From Gordonia sp. 'Campus' (GTDB taxonomy: Bacteria > Actinomycetota > Actinomycetes > Mycobacteriales > Mycobacteriaceae), in NCBI RefSeq assembly GCF_022206305.1, contig NZ_JAKOIW010000011.1, forward strand, positions 50,563 through 114,562: a stretch of DNA of 64,000 nucleotides, given 5' to 3'. Each line of letters starts with the position of its first letter. Position 1 is the stretch's first letter. A model generated the notes under the pieces. It did no database searches and had not been told where the DNA came from. It was given only the letters and a program-made list of their open reading frames with translations. The position numbers and the translations under genes are program-made. This document shows positions 34,249 to 44,115 of the stretch, in pieces.

Positions 34249-36044
34249 CGACCGCCTTGAACAACAATGGGATTGGCCAACCGGTGGCCGGCGTCGATCA
34301 GGGACGCGTAGGAGTCCTCGATGTCGACCATGCGCTTGTTGTTGCGCAACTGCAGACCGTTCATGTGCACGGCGCCGAAGTCCGGCGCGAACAGATCCCA
34401 GCGGGCGAACCGGTCCTCGAGCTCGGGATGAGCGGCGACGAATTCTCGCAGGCTCTCGCCCACAAGAGACCAGAACTCGGTGTCGTCGACGATGCCGTGC
34501 GTGTGCAGGATCTCGGCCAGCGGGCGGAGGAAGTCGTCGAAGACGTCCGACAGGACCCCGAGATTGCGGATCTCGTCGGGCTCGGTGGTGCGCACCCGCG
34601 CACAGTTCTCGGGCAGACCCGCCGCCTCGCCGAAGACCGACACCTCCTCGCCGATGTCCTTGAGGATGGCGCGTACCGGGATGCCCTCGGCGAGAACGAG
34701 GATCAGGTTCTCGCCGTGCGGGCTGAACTTGAGTTCGTACCGGTAGAGCAGGTAGGCGATGGGGTGCAGGTAGGTGCGGAGGTACCGGCGGAGCCACTCG
34801 GAGGCCGGGACCCCGGACCTCTCGATGAAGGCGCCGACGAGCGGATCACCGAGGTGGTCGACGTGCAGCAGCGCCGCCATCGTCGACAACTGCTCGTCCG
34901 CGGCGACCATGGGCACCGGACTCTGACGCCAGAGCGCGGACAGGATCTTGCGATATTCCGAGCCGGGCTGGGTGATCGGGGTGAACGTCGGGCTGCGGTA
35001 ACCGATGGCCGCGACCTCGAAGATCATCTCGAACCCGATCGCGGCGAGGTACTGGTCGTCGGCGACGAGCCCTCGGACCCAGTTGTTGATCAGCGGCGTC
35101 GTCCGCATGTAGTCGGCCGACATTCCCCGCGTGAAGCCCATGTTCACGATCGACAGGGCGACCTTCACGTAGTTGCGCGACGGCGTGGTGGCGTTGAACA
35201 CCGTGCGGATCGACTGTTGAGCCTGGTACAGGTCGGGGCTCTCACCGACCTCGACGATCCGCAGGTCGGCGATGTCGGCCGAGTACAACTTCTGGACCTT
35301 CTCCGCCCACTGCCACGGATGAACCGGCAGGTACCGGTAGTCGCCGGGATCACAACCCTTGTCGCGCAGCACGTCCGCGAAAGCTTCGAGGGTGTCGACG
35401 CCCAGCTCTGCGACGAGCATGGCGTCGTAGTCGACGTCGCTGACGGTTGCGACGTCACAGTCCTCACGACGTGCGGCCAGCCATACGAGCCGGAAGTGGT
35501 TGCCGACCTCGGGGGCGTAACGCTCGATGTCGGTGGCGCTGAAGCCGAGCCGCCCGGCGTTGGCGACGATGCAGGGGTGGCCCTCGGTCATGGTCTTCTC
35601 GATGGTCTGGAAGTCCGACCGGGCGAGATCGGCAGCGGCGACGCGTCGTTCGTCGGGACGCTCGGTACTGATGGCGAGGGTGTTGATGAACTCCTCGAGA
35701 TACTCGGGCAGCGCTTGCGGACCGATGCCCAGGAGGGGGGCCAGGTCGACGATGAGTGCGATCGCGTCGAGCGGGAGGTCTTCGCCGTTCCGGACGCGGC
35801 GCAGCGACGATTCGTCGATGGCCCAGCTGTCCAACGCCAATCGCTCGGCACGGAAGCGGTACTCGGTGTGGCCGTCGACGGAGCGGACGGTATAGGTGCC
35901 GGCGCCGGTCTCGACCGGTGTGAGCGCGCGCTCGTGGGAGAACTCGGCGAGGATCTTCTTGGCGATGCGGGTGTGGTACGCCTGGCGGTACGTCGGGGGA
36001 CCCGATGCGCCGGCGGTGCGCACGGCGAATTCCTGGATGGTCAA
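34245..36044 (-). CDS. IucA/IucC family (NIS) siderophore synthetase
   Basis: This 599-residue NRPS-independent siderophore synthetase adenylates a carboxylate and joins it to an amine or hydroxylamine. Conserved parts include [52 protein letters not shown], and [16 protein letters not shown] in the ferric-iron-reductase-like C-terminal region. DesD is a relative that joins succinyl-hydroxycadaverine units. The start appears to be TTG 36044 with a GGGGGCG tract nine bases before it. Presence of an NIS enzyme within a mycobactin-type cluster is the main sign of a hybrid product. Confidence 0.92.
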   Translation of the reverse strand: MTIQEFAVRTAGASGPPTYRQAYHTRIAKKILAEFSHERALTPVETGAGTYTVRSVDGHTEYRFRAERLALDSWAIDESSLRRVRNGEDLPLDAIALIVDLAPLLGIGPQALPEYLEEFINTLAISTERPDERRVAAADLARSDFQTIEKTMTEGHPCIVANAGRLGFSATDIERYAPEVGNHFRLVWLAARREDCDVATVSDVDYDAMLVAELGVDTLEAFADVLRDKGCDPGDYRYLPVHPWQWAEKVQKLYSADIADLRIVEVGESPDLYQAQQSIRTVFNATTPSRNYVKVALSIVNMGFTRGMSADYMRTTPLINNWVRGLVADDQYLAAIGFEMIFEVAAIGYRSPTFTPITQPGSEYRKILSALWRQSPVPMVAADEQLSTMAALLHVDHLGDPLVGAFIERSGVPASEWLRRYLRTYLHPIAYLLYRYELKFSPHGENLILVLAEGIPVRAILKDIGEEVSVFGEAAGLPENCARVRTTEPDEIRNLGVLSDVFDDFLRPLAEILHTHGIVDDTEFWSLVGESLREFVAAHPELEDRFARWDLFAPDFGAVHMNGLQLRNNKRMVDIEDSYASLIDAGHRLANPIVVQGGR

Positions 36045-36049
36045 CGGAA

Positions 36050-36658
36050 TTACGCCCCCAGGTCCGTGACCTCGACGGCGCCGACGGTGCTGCCGTTGTC
36101 GGTCACTTCGAGGAAGTCGGCGCGCGTGCAGTAGCTGAGGTGTGCGGTCTTGTTGCCGACCGGGTAGTCGCCGTCGACGCGGAATCCGACACTCGCGTTC
36201 AGGCGGTGCACGGCCTTGTTGCGGACGTCGGGTTCGACGACCACGCGCGCCGCGCCGACCTCGAGGATCGCGGTCCGCATGATGTGGAGCATGACGGCGC
36301 CGGTGAAACCGGGCAGGGATTGTTCGGCATGTGCGACGAGCAGATGCATGCCGATGTCGCCGTCGGCGGGGACGTATCCGCTCGAGGGGTCGGCCAGCTC
36401 ACTCGCGGCGGGGTCGTAGAGCTCGAACAGGAACTGCGGAGCTCCGTCGTGATAGCCCAGGCGCATCCCGTACGGGGTGCCGGCGGTGGCCTCGGCGCTG
36501 TCGCGGATCATCTTCTCCACGTCGGCCACCGAGCTCTCCAGCATGTCCCAGTACTTGGCCTTGGGATGGGTGAGCCATCCGTGGACGGTCGCGGCGTGCG
36601 ACACGTCGTCGAGATCGACCGAGTGCAGGTCGTAGGTCGGGGCGGAGGAAATGGTCAT
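36050..36658 (-). CDS. GNAT acyltransferase for siderophore hydroxamate (MbtK/AlcB type)
   Basis: This 202-residue protein belongs to the siderophore acyltransferase family: [55 protein letters not shown], and [23 protein letters not shown]. It would acylate the hydroxylamine made by the N-hydroxylase, using succinyl-CoA (as in desferrioxamine synthesis) or a long acyl-ACP (as MbtK does). ATG 36658 is chosen over a longer frame that runs into the NRPS. The next gene starts within five bases. Confidence 0.87.
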   Translation of the reverse strand: MTISSAPTYDLHSVDLDDVSHAATVHGWLTHPKAKYWDMLESSVADVEKMIRDSAEATAGTPYGMRLGYHDGAPQFLFELYDPAASELADPSSGYVPADGDIGMHLLVAHAEQSLPGFTGAVMLHIMRTAILEVGAARVVVEPDVRNKAVHRLNASVGFRVDGDYPVGNKTAHLSYCTRADFLEVTDNGSTVGAVEVTDLGA

Positions 36659-36716
36659 GATGCCTTTGCTCTGGGAGATGATTCGCTGTGCTGATGGCCG
36701 GCGGAGTCCGGACGCG

Positions 36717-39700
36717 TTAGCCGCGCCCGATTTCGGCTTCCACCTGTTCGTCACTGAGTTGCATGATCTCGAGGAAGGTCTCGGCGACGAAGGTCGCTCG
36801 CGTGCCGTCGAATTCGACGATCCGCTCGGCGAGGCCGGCGATGGTGCGGCGGGTGAAGACGTCGGCGACGGACAACCCGGGGGTGTCGAGCCATTGTCGC
36901 GACAGGGCGACCACCCGTGTCGCCTGTACGGAGTCGCCACCGAGGGAGATGAAGTCCTCGGTGACACTGCGCGGGGGAACCGCCAGGACCTCGCCGAAGA
37001 TCAGCGCGAGCGCCTGCTCCACCGGGGTCCGCGGCGCCACGGCATCGGCCTCGTCGTCCGTGGTGTCCGCACCGGCGGCGATCGCCTTGCGGTCGTACTT
37101 GCCGTTGGAGGTGAGCGGGAAGGCGTCCAGGATGCCGACCGATCGCGGAACCATGTGCGGCGGTAGCGCTTCGGCGACCGCATCGCGGAGTCCGGCCTCG
37201 TCAACGGTCGCTGCTTCCGTCAGGACCACGGCCGCGCGGAGGTCTCGTCCGTCCGACCAGGCCACCGCGGCGCCGACCTGGGCCAGCCCCAGCAGCGCGG
37301 CTTCGACCTCGCCGAGTTCGACACGGTAACCCCGTACCTTGACCATGTGGTCGGCCCGGCCGAGGAAGTCCAGGAATCCGCCCGGCAGGTATCGGGCCAG
37401 ATCGCCGGTGCGATACCACCTCTCGCCGTCGTGGAGTACGAAGCGGTCGGCGGTGCGGTCGGGGTCGGCCCGGTAGCCGTCGGCGACCCCCGCACCGCCG
37501 ATCCACAACTCGCCGGGGACGAGATCGGGACGGTCGCGGCCGAGGTCGTCGACCACCCGGCAGCGCACCCCGCGCAGCGGAATGCCATAGGGCACGAAGG
37601 CCATCCCGGAGGGGACGTCCGGTGCCTCGCAGATGGTGGAGTGGATCGCCGTCTCGGTGGTGCCGCCGAGACCGGCGACCCGGCAGTCCGGCAACTGCGC
37701 GGCGACGCGGTCGAGCAACGACACCTCGACCTTGTCCCCGCCCATGATGATCATGCGGAGGGAGTCGGGCAGGGGAGCGATGTCGAGGAGCATGCCGAGG
37801 ATCGACGGCACGCAGTTCAGGACACTCACCGATTGTCCGGTCAGCAGACGTGCCCAGTCGTCGACCTTGGTCCGCTCGTCGTCGCCGGGCACGACCACGG
37901 CCCCGCCGGCTGCGAGTAGTCCGAAGATGTCGAACACCGACAGGTCGAACTCCAGCGACGACACCTGCAGGCTTCGGTCGTCGGCGCCGATGGCGTACCG
38001 GTCGACCAGATCGGTGATGGTGGCCACGGCGGCGCGATGCGGGACCTCCACGCCCTTGGGCAAGCCCGTCGAACCAGAGGTGAACAGCACGTAGGCGAGC
38101 GCGTCGCTCGCCAGCTCGACGGGCTCGACGGGCTCGGATTCCCGCGCCTTGTCGAGAGTGAGAACTGTTGTGCCACTAGAGGTCTGAGTGGTGTCTCCGC
38201 TCAGGTCCCAGGCGCCGGGGGAGTCGGTGATCACCGCCGCCGGGGTCGCCACCTCGACGATGCGGTCGCGTCGTGCCTGCGGCTGGGTCGGTGCGATCGG
38301 GACGTAGGCGGCTCCGGCGGCCAGCACGCCGAGCGCTGCGACGACCTGTTCCCCGCCCTTGGGCAGGTTCACGATCACCGTGTCGCCGACGCGCACCCCT
38401 GCGGCGATGAGCGCACCGGCCACGCGACGTGCGTCGTCGGCGAGGTCGCCGTGACTCCATGTGCGGCTGTCGGTGATCACCGCCGGGTCGGCGGCACGAT
38501 CGGCGGCGTGTGCGAAGACGGTGCCGTGCAGGGTTCCGTCGAAGAGCCCGGTGGCGGGCAGCGGTGTCTCGACCGAGAGTCGTTGCGCGCGCAGGTCAGC
38601 AGACACCGGATCCGGCGCCGGTACATCCCAATCGCCGTCCACCAGCAGGCCGAGCAGGCGCACGTAGTAATCGAACATCGAACGCGCGGTACCCAATTCG
38701 AGATCGGAGGCGCGGACGTCCCAGTTGAGGAGGAGACCGCCGGCGACTTCGGTGACCTGCGCGTCGAGCAGGACCTGCGGGCCCTGCGAGACGATCCATG
38801 CGGGATCGCCGAGAACGTCGGTCGCCTGCTGCGAGAACAGATCACCGAGTCCGAGCGCACTCGTGAAGACGATCGGGGACACCACCGGTTCGCCGCGTTC
38901 GCGACTCAGCTCGCGCAGGACGTCGAGGCCGCTCATCGAGCCATGGGCCGCGGCCTCGTGCATCGACGTCCGCATCTGGCGGGCGCGTTCGGCGAGGGTC
39001 GCCCGTTCGGTCAGGTCCACGCCGATGACGAGAGAGGAGGTGAAGTCGCCGACCACCTGCTCGACGTCCGGATGGACCTGCGGGCGGTCGAACAGCGGAA
39101 CGGTGAGGAGGAAGCGTGGACTCGCCGAATGCGTGCCGACGGCCTCGGCGAACACCGCGGCGACAGCCGCTGCCGGGGTCACACCTCGACGATGTGCGTG
39201 CTCCTCGAGTCGCTTCCAGTCCGACGCTGACAGCGAGTGATGCAGACGGACGGTGTGCGGCTCGGCCTCGCCGCGCGCGGCCTTGTCGTCCAGCGGTAGT
39301 TCGGGAGGCCCGGGCATCGACGGAATCCGCTCACGCCACCAGGCGCGGTCGTCGGCGGCGACCTCGCGCGCGGTGCGATCGGCGGTGACCGCCGCGAAGG
39401 TGATTCCCAGATCGGGGAGTGTCTCACCGCGATAGAGGCGCGCGAAGTCGTCGACGAGGACGCGGTAGCTCATGGCGTCGGCGGCGATCATGTCGACGTC
39501 GAGGTGGGCCCGCGCCGAACCACCTGGCAGCAGACTCAGTTCGGCGCGGATGACCGCGCCCTCCTCGACCGGGAGGGTGCGGTGCGTACCGTGGTTGCGC
39601 TTCTCGCCCAGGATCTGCTCGACCATCTCCGGCGACTGCGTGCGGAGGTCGTGCACGGCAATGGCTTCCGGGTGTGCGGGCCCGACCTCCTGGGTGCCGT

Positions 39701-40436
39701 CGGGCAGCACCCGCACGCGTAGCATGGGGTGGCGCTCGATGAGGGCGGCCATCGCCGCCCTGAAACGGTCCGGGTCGATGTCGCGACCGTCGAACTCGAT
39801 GTAGAGGTGGGCGGCGACGTTGCCGAACGCGTGCGTGCCCGACCGGCCGATCCAGTAGGCGTGCTGCATGGGCGCGAGCGGGAAAGGCCCGTCGGGAGCG
39901 GGGGATTCGGCCCCAGGGCCGGTGGGGGCGGTTGTCTCGGTCGGGGTGCCGGTGACGATGCTCGTCCAGGCCGTGATGGTGGGTTGTGCGGCGAGACGGG
40001 CGAAGTCGACGTCGATGCCCCGTTTACGCCAGGTGCCGGCCAGTCGCATCATCCGGAGAGAGTCGAGTCCCTGGGCGATGAGGTCCGCGTCGACGTCGAC
40101 GGATTCGGGGTCGACCCCGAGGGTGGCGGCGACTTCGACGCGGACATCGGGGCCGGGGTCACCCGTGGCAGCGGTGGTCGTCTCCGTCGGGGTGCCGGTG
40201 ACGATGCTCGTCCAGGCCGTGATGGTGGGTTGTGCGGCGAGACGGGCGAAGTCGACGTCGATGCCCCGTTTACGCCATGTCCCCGCAAGTCGCATCATCC
40301 GCAGGGAGTCGAGTCCCTGGGCGATGAGGTCCTGATCCGGGTCGATCGATTCCGGCGCCACGCCTAGGACCGTGGCGACCTCGGCGACGACATCTGCCGA
40401 GGAGGTGAGGACCGTGGTCTGGGAATTCGTGGCCAT
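36717..40436 (-). CDS. mbtB: MbtB-like NRPS with tandem aryl carrier domains: ArCP-ArCP-Cy-A-PCP
   Basis: This 1239-residue synthetase starts with two nearly identical aryl carrier domains (serines of GLDSLRMM at residues 44 and 126). A cyclisation domain follows, with DMIAADAMS (DxxxxDxxS, replacing HHxxxDG). An adenylation domain has [17 protein letters not shown] and [10 protein letters not shown], and a carrier domain has LGGDSVQA near residue 1170. No thioesterase is fused. It would make a 2-hydroxyphenyl-oxazoline or thiazoline from salicylate and Ser, Thr or Cys. ATG 40436 is downstream of the iron boxes, which excludes the longer frame to 40565. Confidence 0.92.
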   Translation of the reverse strand: MATNSQTTVLTSSADVVAEVATVLGVAPESIDPDQDLIAQGLDSLRMMRLAGTWRKRGIDVDFARLAAQPTITAWTSIVTGTPTETTTAATGDPGPDVRVEVAATLGVDPESVDVDADLIAQGLDSLRMMRLAGTWRKRGIDVDFARLAAQPTITAWTSIVTGTPTETTAPTGPGAESPAPDGPFPLAPMQHAYWIGRSGTHAFGNVAAHLYIEFDGRDIDPDRFRAAMAALIERHPMLRVRVLPDGTQEVGPAHPEAIAVHDLRTQSPEMVEQILGEKRNHGTHRTLPVEEGAVIRAELSLLPGGSARAHLDVDMIAADAMSYRVLVDDFARLYRGETLPDLGITFAAVTADRTAREVAADDRAWWRERIPSMPGPPELPLDDKAARGEAEPHTVRLHHSLSASDWKRLEEHAHRRGVTPAAAVAAVFAEAVGTHSASPRFLLTVPLFDRPQVHPDVEQVVGDFTSSLVIGVDLTERATLAERARQMRTSMHEAAAHGSMSGLDVLRELSRERGEPVVSPIVFTSALGLGDLFSQQATDVLGDPAWIVSQGPQVLLDAQVTEVAGGLLLNWDVRASDLELGTARSMFDYYVRLLGLLVDGDWDVPAPDPVSADLRAQRLSVETPLPATGLFDGTLHGTVFAHAADRAADPAVITDSRTWSHGDLADDARRVAGALIAAGVRVGDTVIVNLPKGGEQVVAALGVLAAGAAYVPIAPTQPQARRDRIVEVATPAAVITDSPGAWDLSGDTTQTSSGTTVLTLDKARESEPVEPVELASDALAYVLFTSGSTGLPKGVEVPHRAAVATITDLVDRYAIGADDRSLQVSSLEFDLSVFDIFGLLAAGGAVVVPGDDERTKVDDWARLLTGQSVSVLNCVPSILGMLLDIAPLPDSLRMIIMGGDKVEVSLLDRVAAQLPDCRVAGLGGTTETAIHSTICEAPDVPSGMAFVPYGIPLRGVRCRVVDDLGRDRPDLVPGELWIGGAGVADGYRADPDRTADRFVLHDGERWYRTGDLARYLPGGFLDFLGRADHMVKVRGYRVELGEVEAALLGLAQVGAAVAWSDGRDLRAAVVLTEAATVDEAGLRDAVAEALPPHMVPRSVGILDAFPLTSNGKYDRKAIAAGADTTDDEADAVAPRTPVEQALALIFGEVLAVPPRSVTEDFISLGGDSVQATRVVALSRQWLDTPGLSVADVFTRRTIAGLAERIVEFDGTRATFVAETFLEIMQLSDEQVEAEIGRG
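39940..40277 (-). repeat. 92-bp exact repeat within the duplicated aryl carrier domains
   Basis: The 92-bp stretches 39940-40031 and 40186-40277 are identical and lie 246 bp (82 codons) apart in the same frame. They encode the C-terminal half of each aryl carrier domain. Flanking parts of the two domains differ by synonymous and conservative changes, so the exact block suggests recent duplication or gene conversion. Confidence 0.93.
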
Positions 40437-40499
40437 CAGCCGGCGTGCCTCTCGCAGTTCGGGGACATTCTTACTCAGGCTGGGGAACCCGCATTTAGG

Positions 40500-40518
40500 G
40501 TAGGTTATACTAACTACC
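40500..40518. promoter_or_regulatory. IdeR box, NRPS side of the divergent promoter region
   Basis: GTAGGTTATACTAACTACC matches about 12 of 19 consensus positions and is itself symmetrical (GTAGGTTA/TAACTAC). It is 64 bp before the NRPS start. The region 40437-40812 between NRPS and acyl-AMP ligase genes holds this and two more iron boxes. Confidence 0.65.
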
Positions 40519-40571
40519 CGCTCCGCCCAATCCTTGGGCATCGCCGTCAGGCTTCCCCCTCGCAACGAAAA

Positions 40572-40590
40572 TTAGGTTAGCCTAAGTTCT
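40572..40590. promoter_or_regulatory. IdeR box, middle of the divergent promoter region
   Basis: TTAGGTTAGCCTAAGTTCT matches the IdeR consensus at about 15 of 19 positions, with the first 14 bases identical to it. It could serve either divergent operon. Confidence 0.78.
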
Positions 40591-40659
40591 CGCGAGTGGT
40601 CTCATCGGATGACATGAATCACGCACGCTCCTCGACGGGCGTCGGGTCTTGTGCCCGAG

Positions 40660-40678
40660 AAAGATTAGGCTACCCTAC
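40660..40678 (+). promoter_or_regulatory. IdeR box, acyl-AMP ligase side
   Basis: AAAGATTAGGCTACCCTAC matches about 14 of 19 consensus positions, keeping the TTAGGCTA core. It lies about 135 bp before the acyl-AMP ligase start. Confidence 0.7.
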
Positions 40679-40812
40679 CCAAATAGAGCGAACGCTTCTG
40701 TTCGCGATACCGGCGGTCGGGGACGGCACGCGGTATGACCCATCCGGTCTCGACCCAGACCGGACATCAACCAGTAGACCGACGCCACGGGTTGGCGAAG
40801 ACGGGAACGAGA

Positions 40813-42462
40813 ATGTCGCAGAACAGCGTGATCCTGGAGGAAGCGGGCTCGACCAATGCATTGGCGGCCACCGTGCGTGAGGCGATGCTGGCCGGAGACA
40901 CCAGCCTCTCCGTCCTGGATTCCGACACGGGCGAATGGGTGACGGCGCCCTGGCGTGAGGTGCATGCACGCGCCGAGCAGATCGCGGTCCAGTTGCTCGC
41001 CGACAGCGAGCTGCACGAGCCCCAGGCGCTGGGACTGATCGGGGACCCCACCGTCGACCTGATCGCCGCGATCCAGGGAGCCTGGCTCGCCGGGGTGCCC
41101 GTCAGCATCCTTCCCGGTCCGATCCGCGGCGCCGATGAGGAGCGTTGGGCGCAGAACACCTACACCCGCTTCATCTCCATCGGGGTGGGGACGGTGTTGG
41201 GCAGCGGCACGCAACTCGACCTGTTGTCGAAGGTCGAGGACCGCCTGCGCATCGCACGCGTCGGTGAATACGGTCTCGGCGCCGACACCACCGACTTCGT
41301 CGCCCGTAACGTCAACGGCAACACCGTCGCCGTCCTGCAGGGCACGGCCGGTTCCACCGGCGACCCGAAGACCGCCGTGCTGCCCGCCTCCGCCGTCTAC
41401 TCCAACGCCATCGAACTGGTCAGTCGCCTCGGCCTGCACCGCACGCGCGACACCGGGTTCAGCTGGCTGCCGCTTTACCACGACATGGGCCTCATGTTCC
41501 TGTTGGCCGGGATGACGACGGGTATCTCGACCTACATCGTTCCGAACACCGCGTTCGCGGCTGCGCCGTTCAAGTGGATGCAGTGGCTCACCGAGACCAA
41601 GACGACCGTCACCGCTGCACCCAACTTCGCCTACGACATCCTCGGTCGATACGGAAAGTTGTTGCGCGACATCGACCTGTCGCATCTGCGGGTCGCCATC
41701 AGCGGCGGTGAGCCGATCGACGCCGACGCGTTCGACAAGTTCCTCGAGGCGACCGCCCCGTTCGGTTTCGAGCGCGCGGCCGCGGCCCCCGCGTACGGCA
41801 TGGCCGAGTCCGCCTGTGCGGTCACGATGCCCGCGGTCGGCGAGGGCGCACACTACGACGAGGTCAGTGTCACCCCGCCCGGTGGCGGTGAGCCCATCCG
41901 TCGTCGCTACGCGATTCTCGGAAAGCCGCTGGGCGGCATGCAGGTTCGCATCGTCGAACCCAACGTCGACGTGCCGGTGATCGACGGGCGCAACGTCGGT
42001 CACGTGGAGATCCGCGGCACCTCGATGATGCGCGGTTACCTCGGCAACGCCGACCTCGGTCCGGGTGAATGGTTCTCGACCGGCGACCTCGGTTACCTCG
42101 TGGACGACCGTCTCGTGATCTGTGGCCGGGCCAAGGAGGTCATCATCGTCGCGGGACGCAACCTGTTCCCGATCGAGATCGAGCGCGCCGCGGCCGAGGT
42201 CGCCGGTGTGCGACGCGGCGGCGTCGTCGCCATGGCGCGCGGCGAGGGGTCGGCTCGTCCGGGCCTGGTCATCCTCGCCGAGTACAAGGGCGCCGATCCC
42301 GACAAGGCCCGCGCAGAGGTCAATTCGGAGGTCGCCTCCGCGTGCGGGATCATGCCGGCCGAGGTCATCTTCGTCGCGCCAGATTCTGTCCCGCGCACCA
42401 CATCGGGGAAGATCCGTCGCCTCGAGACCCGGCAGATGGTCGAGAACGGCACCTTCGCATAG
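40813..42462 (+). CDS. Fatty acyl-AMP ligase (MbtM-like)
   Basis: This 549-residue ligase of the FAAL type has VAVLQGTAGSTGDPKTAV, FSWLPLYHDMGLMFLLAGM, YGMAESACAVTMPA, the hinge WFSTGDLGYLVDDRLVICGRAKE and the C-terminal lysine in RTTSGKIRRLE. It would activate a fatty acid and load it on the acyl carrier protein in the plus-strand operon, as MbtM loads MbtL. ATG 40813 (MSQNSVILEEAGS) follows a GGGAACGAG tract; the longer frame from 40735 is less likely. Iron boxes upstream indicate iron repression. Confidence 0.9.
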   Translation: MSQNSVILEEAGSTNALAATVREAMLAGDTSLSVLDSDTGEWVTAPWREVHARAEQIAVQLLADSELHEPQALGLIGDPTVDLIAAIQGAWLAGVPVSILPGPIRGADEERWAQNTYTRFISIGVGTVLGSGTQLDLLSKVEDRLRIARVGEYGLGADTTDFVARNVNGNTVAVLQGTAGSTGDPKTAVLPASAVYSNAIELVSRLGLHRTRDTGFSWLPLYHDMGLMFLLAGMTTGISTYIVPNTAFAAAPFKWMQWLTETKTTVTAAPNFAYDILGRYGKLLRDIDLSHLRVAISGGEPIDADAFDKFLEATAPFGFERAAAAPAYGMAESACAVTMPAVGEGAHYDEVSVTPPGGGEPIRRRYAILGKPLGGMQVRIVEPNVDVPVIDGRNVGHVEIRGTSMMRGYLGNADLGPGEWFSTGDLGYLVDDRLVICGRAKEVIIVAGRNLFPIEIERAAAEVAGVRRGGVVAMARGEGSARPGLVILAEYKGADPDKARAEVNSEVASACGIMPAEVIFVAPDSVPRTTSGKIRRLETRQMVENGTFA

Positions 42463-42512
42463 GTCCGAATTTTTCCGTGGTGCATCGTGTCCTGCCGATG
42501 GCCACGAGAATG

Positions 42513-42555
42513 ACAGTGCCTCTTCGGCCCGGTCGCCGGGCCGGAGAGGCACTGT
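42513..42555. terminator. 20-bp hairpin between acyl-AMP ligase and SIP genes
   Basis: A near-perfect stem pairs 42513-42532 (ACAGTGCCTCTTCGGCCCGG) with 42536-42555, one G-U pair and a three-base loop. It ends seven bases before the ribosome site of the next gene. It may be a terminator, or an attenuator separating the SIP gene from the iron-controlled operon. Confidence 0.65.
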
Positions 42556-42572
42556 AGAGAGAGGAAGTGCAC

Positions 42573-43319
42573 ATGAGCGACACGTCGACGAAGGGCCGCG
42601 GCTGGCAGGGCGCGGTCATGAAGCTGATGGGCGCCGACGACTACACGTTCACGGTGACCGGAACCGAGTCCGTGACGGATCACTATCTGCGCCTTCGCTT
42701 CAACGGTGGCGGACTGCTCACCGATCGTGCCCCGCACCCGACGATGTGGGTGCGGCTCTGGTTCGCCGACGGCGGCAAGATGCACCAGCGCGGATACACC
42801 CTCGTCGACCCGGACCCAGCATCGGACTCGTTCGACATCGAGTTCGCCATCCACGACGGTACGGCGGCACGGTGGGCCCAGCGGGCGCAGGCGGGAGACA
42901 CCGTCGGCGCAACCCTGATGGGCTCCAAGTTCGCGGTGCCCGATCCGGCGCCTGCCGGCTGGCTCATCGCCGGGGACACCGCGTCGCTGCCCGCCATCAA
43001 CTCACTCCTCGACTCCCTGGGTCCGGCGTCGCCCGCGGCGACCGTCTGGTTCGAGTACCAGCACGAGAGCGACAAGTCGTTGCCGCTGCGCGCCCGCGAA
43101 CAGGACACCGTCCACTGGATCCCGCGCGAGCGCAACGGTGCGGCGCTGGTCGACGCAGTCCGCGACGGGGTCTTCGACGCCTCGGACCACTTCGGCTGGG
43201 TCGCACTGGATTCGGCGAGCACCCGCGCTGTCGCCGGGCTGTTCAAGGGTGAGTACAGGCTGCCGAAGAAGTCGGTCAAGTCCCAGGCGTACTGGATCGA
43301 GGGCAAGTCGTTCGCCTGA
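42573..43319 (+). CDS. Siderophore-interacting protein (SIP), ferric-siderophore reductase
   Basis: This 248-residue flavoprotein of the ViuB/SIP family releases iron from ferric siderophores by reduction in the cytoplasm. The FAD-binding domain has VTDHYLRLRFNGGGLL and HQRGYTLVDPDP (RxYT). The C-terminal NAD(P)H domain starts WLIAGDTASLPAINSLLDSL and ends VKSQAYWIEGKS. GAGAGGAAG precedes ATG 42573. It closes the siderophore locus and has no iron box of its own, only a strong hairpin upstream, so its control may differ from that of the biosynthetic genes. Confidence 0.92.
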   Translation: MSDTSTKGRGWQGAVMKLMGADDYTFTVTGTESVTDHYLRLRFNGGGLLTDRAPHPTMWVRLWFADGGKMHQRGYTLVDPDPASDSFDIEFAIHDGTAARWAQRAQAGDTVGATLMGSKFAVPDPAPAGWLIAGDTASLPAINSLLDSLGPASPAATVWFEYQHESDKSLPLRAREQDTVHWIPRERNGAALVDAVRDGVFDASDHFGWVALDSASTRAVAGLFKGEYRLPKKSVKSQAYWIEGKSFA

Positions 43320-43326
43320 GCATGTC

Positions 43327-44115
43327 TCAGTCGAGGATGTCGAACACCACCGGCGCGTGATCGCTGGCGCCCTTGGCTTTCCGGGCGTCCCGATCGACTC
43401 GCGCACCGACGATGCGGGTGTCGAGAGCCGGAGAGCAGAACGCATAGTCGATGCGCATGCCCTCGTTGCGGGGGAACCGTAGCTGGGTGTAGTCCCAGAA
43501 GGTGTAACCCGGCGCATATGGCAGCGCCGAGTCGACGAGACCGCCGTCCAGGAAGCCCTGGACCGCAGCACGTTCGGGCGTAGTGACGTGGGTCCGACCC
43601 TCGAAGTACGCACGGTCCCAGACGTCGTCGTCGGTCTGTGCCACGTTCCAGTCACCCGCGAGCATCATCTCGGCCGCCGGGTCGTGCGCGAGACGAAGGC
43701 CGATGTGGTCGCGCAGGGCGTCGAGCCACGCCAGCTTGTATGTGTAGTGCGGGTCGTCGGGGGTGCGACCGTTGGGTACGTACAGACTCCACACGCGGAT
43801 TCCGTTGCAACGCGCGGAGATCGAACGCGCCTCGCGGATCGGTTGACCGTCGACGGGATGGGTGGGTACGCCGTCGAAGGCGACCTCCACCTCGTCGAGC
43901 CCCACCCGTGAGGCGATCGCGACGCCGTTGTAGGCGCCCTGTCCGACATGGGCGACGTCGTAACCGGCGGCGAGGAAACTCATCAGCGGGAACGCGTCAT
44001 CGTGACACTTGGTCTCCTGCAGCGCCAGGACGTCGACCTCGGCACTCTCGGCCCAGGCGACCACGGCCTCCGATCGGGCACGGACGGAGTTGACGTTCCA
44101 GGTGGCGATCCGCAT
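43327..44115 (-). CDS. xthA: Exodeoxyribonuclease III
   Basis: This 262-residue AP endonuclease/3'-exonuclease repairs abasic DNA. The catalytic sequence is intact: MRIATWNVNSVRAR, LALQETKCHD (metal-binding Glu), SLYVPNGR, AGDWNVAQTDDDVWD, RIDYAFCSPAL and GASDHAPVVFDI. ATG 44115 overlaps the upstream GNAT stop (TGATG); the longer frame to 44352 reads into that gene. It starts the block syntenic with Rv0427c-Rv0433. Confidence 0.95.
   Translation of the reverse strand: MRIATWNVNSVRARSEAVVAWAESAEVDVLALQETKCHDDAFPLMSFLAAGYDVAHVGQGAYNGVAIASRVGLDEVEVAFDGVPTHPVDGQPIREARSISARCNGIRVWSLYVPNGRTPDDPHYTYKLAWLDALRDHIGLRLAHDPAAEMMLAGDWNVAQTDDDVWDRAYFEGRTHVTTPERAAVQGFLDGGLVDSALPYAPGYTFWDYTQLRFPRNEGMRIDYAFCSPALDTRIVGARVDRDARKAKGASDHAPVVFDILD

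Noticed and set aside
32044-34260. 738-codon plus-strand frame opposite the penicillin acylase gene
   Set aside because: It is antisense to a protein with a full family layout and shows only low-complexity Arg/Asp/Gly-rich sequence.
36717-40436. Precise substrate of the NRPS adenylation domain
   Set aside because: The first code residues (Asp, Leu, Phe) hint at the cysteine/serine group, but the GGDKVEV region departs from the patterns I know, so Ser, Thr and Cys cannot be separated by eye.
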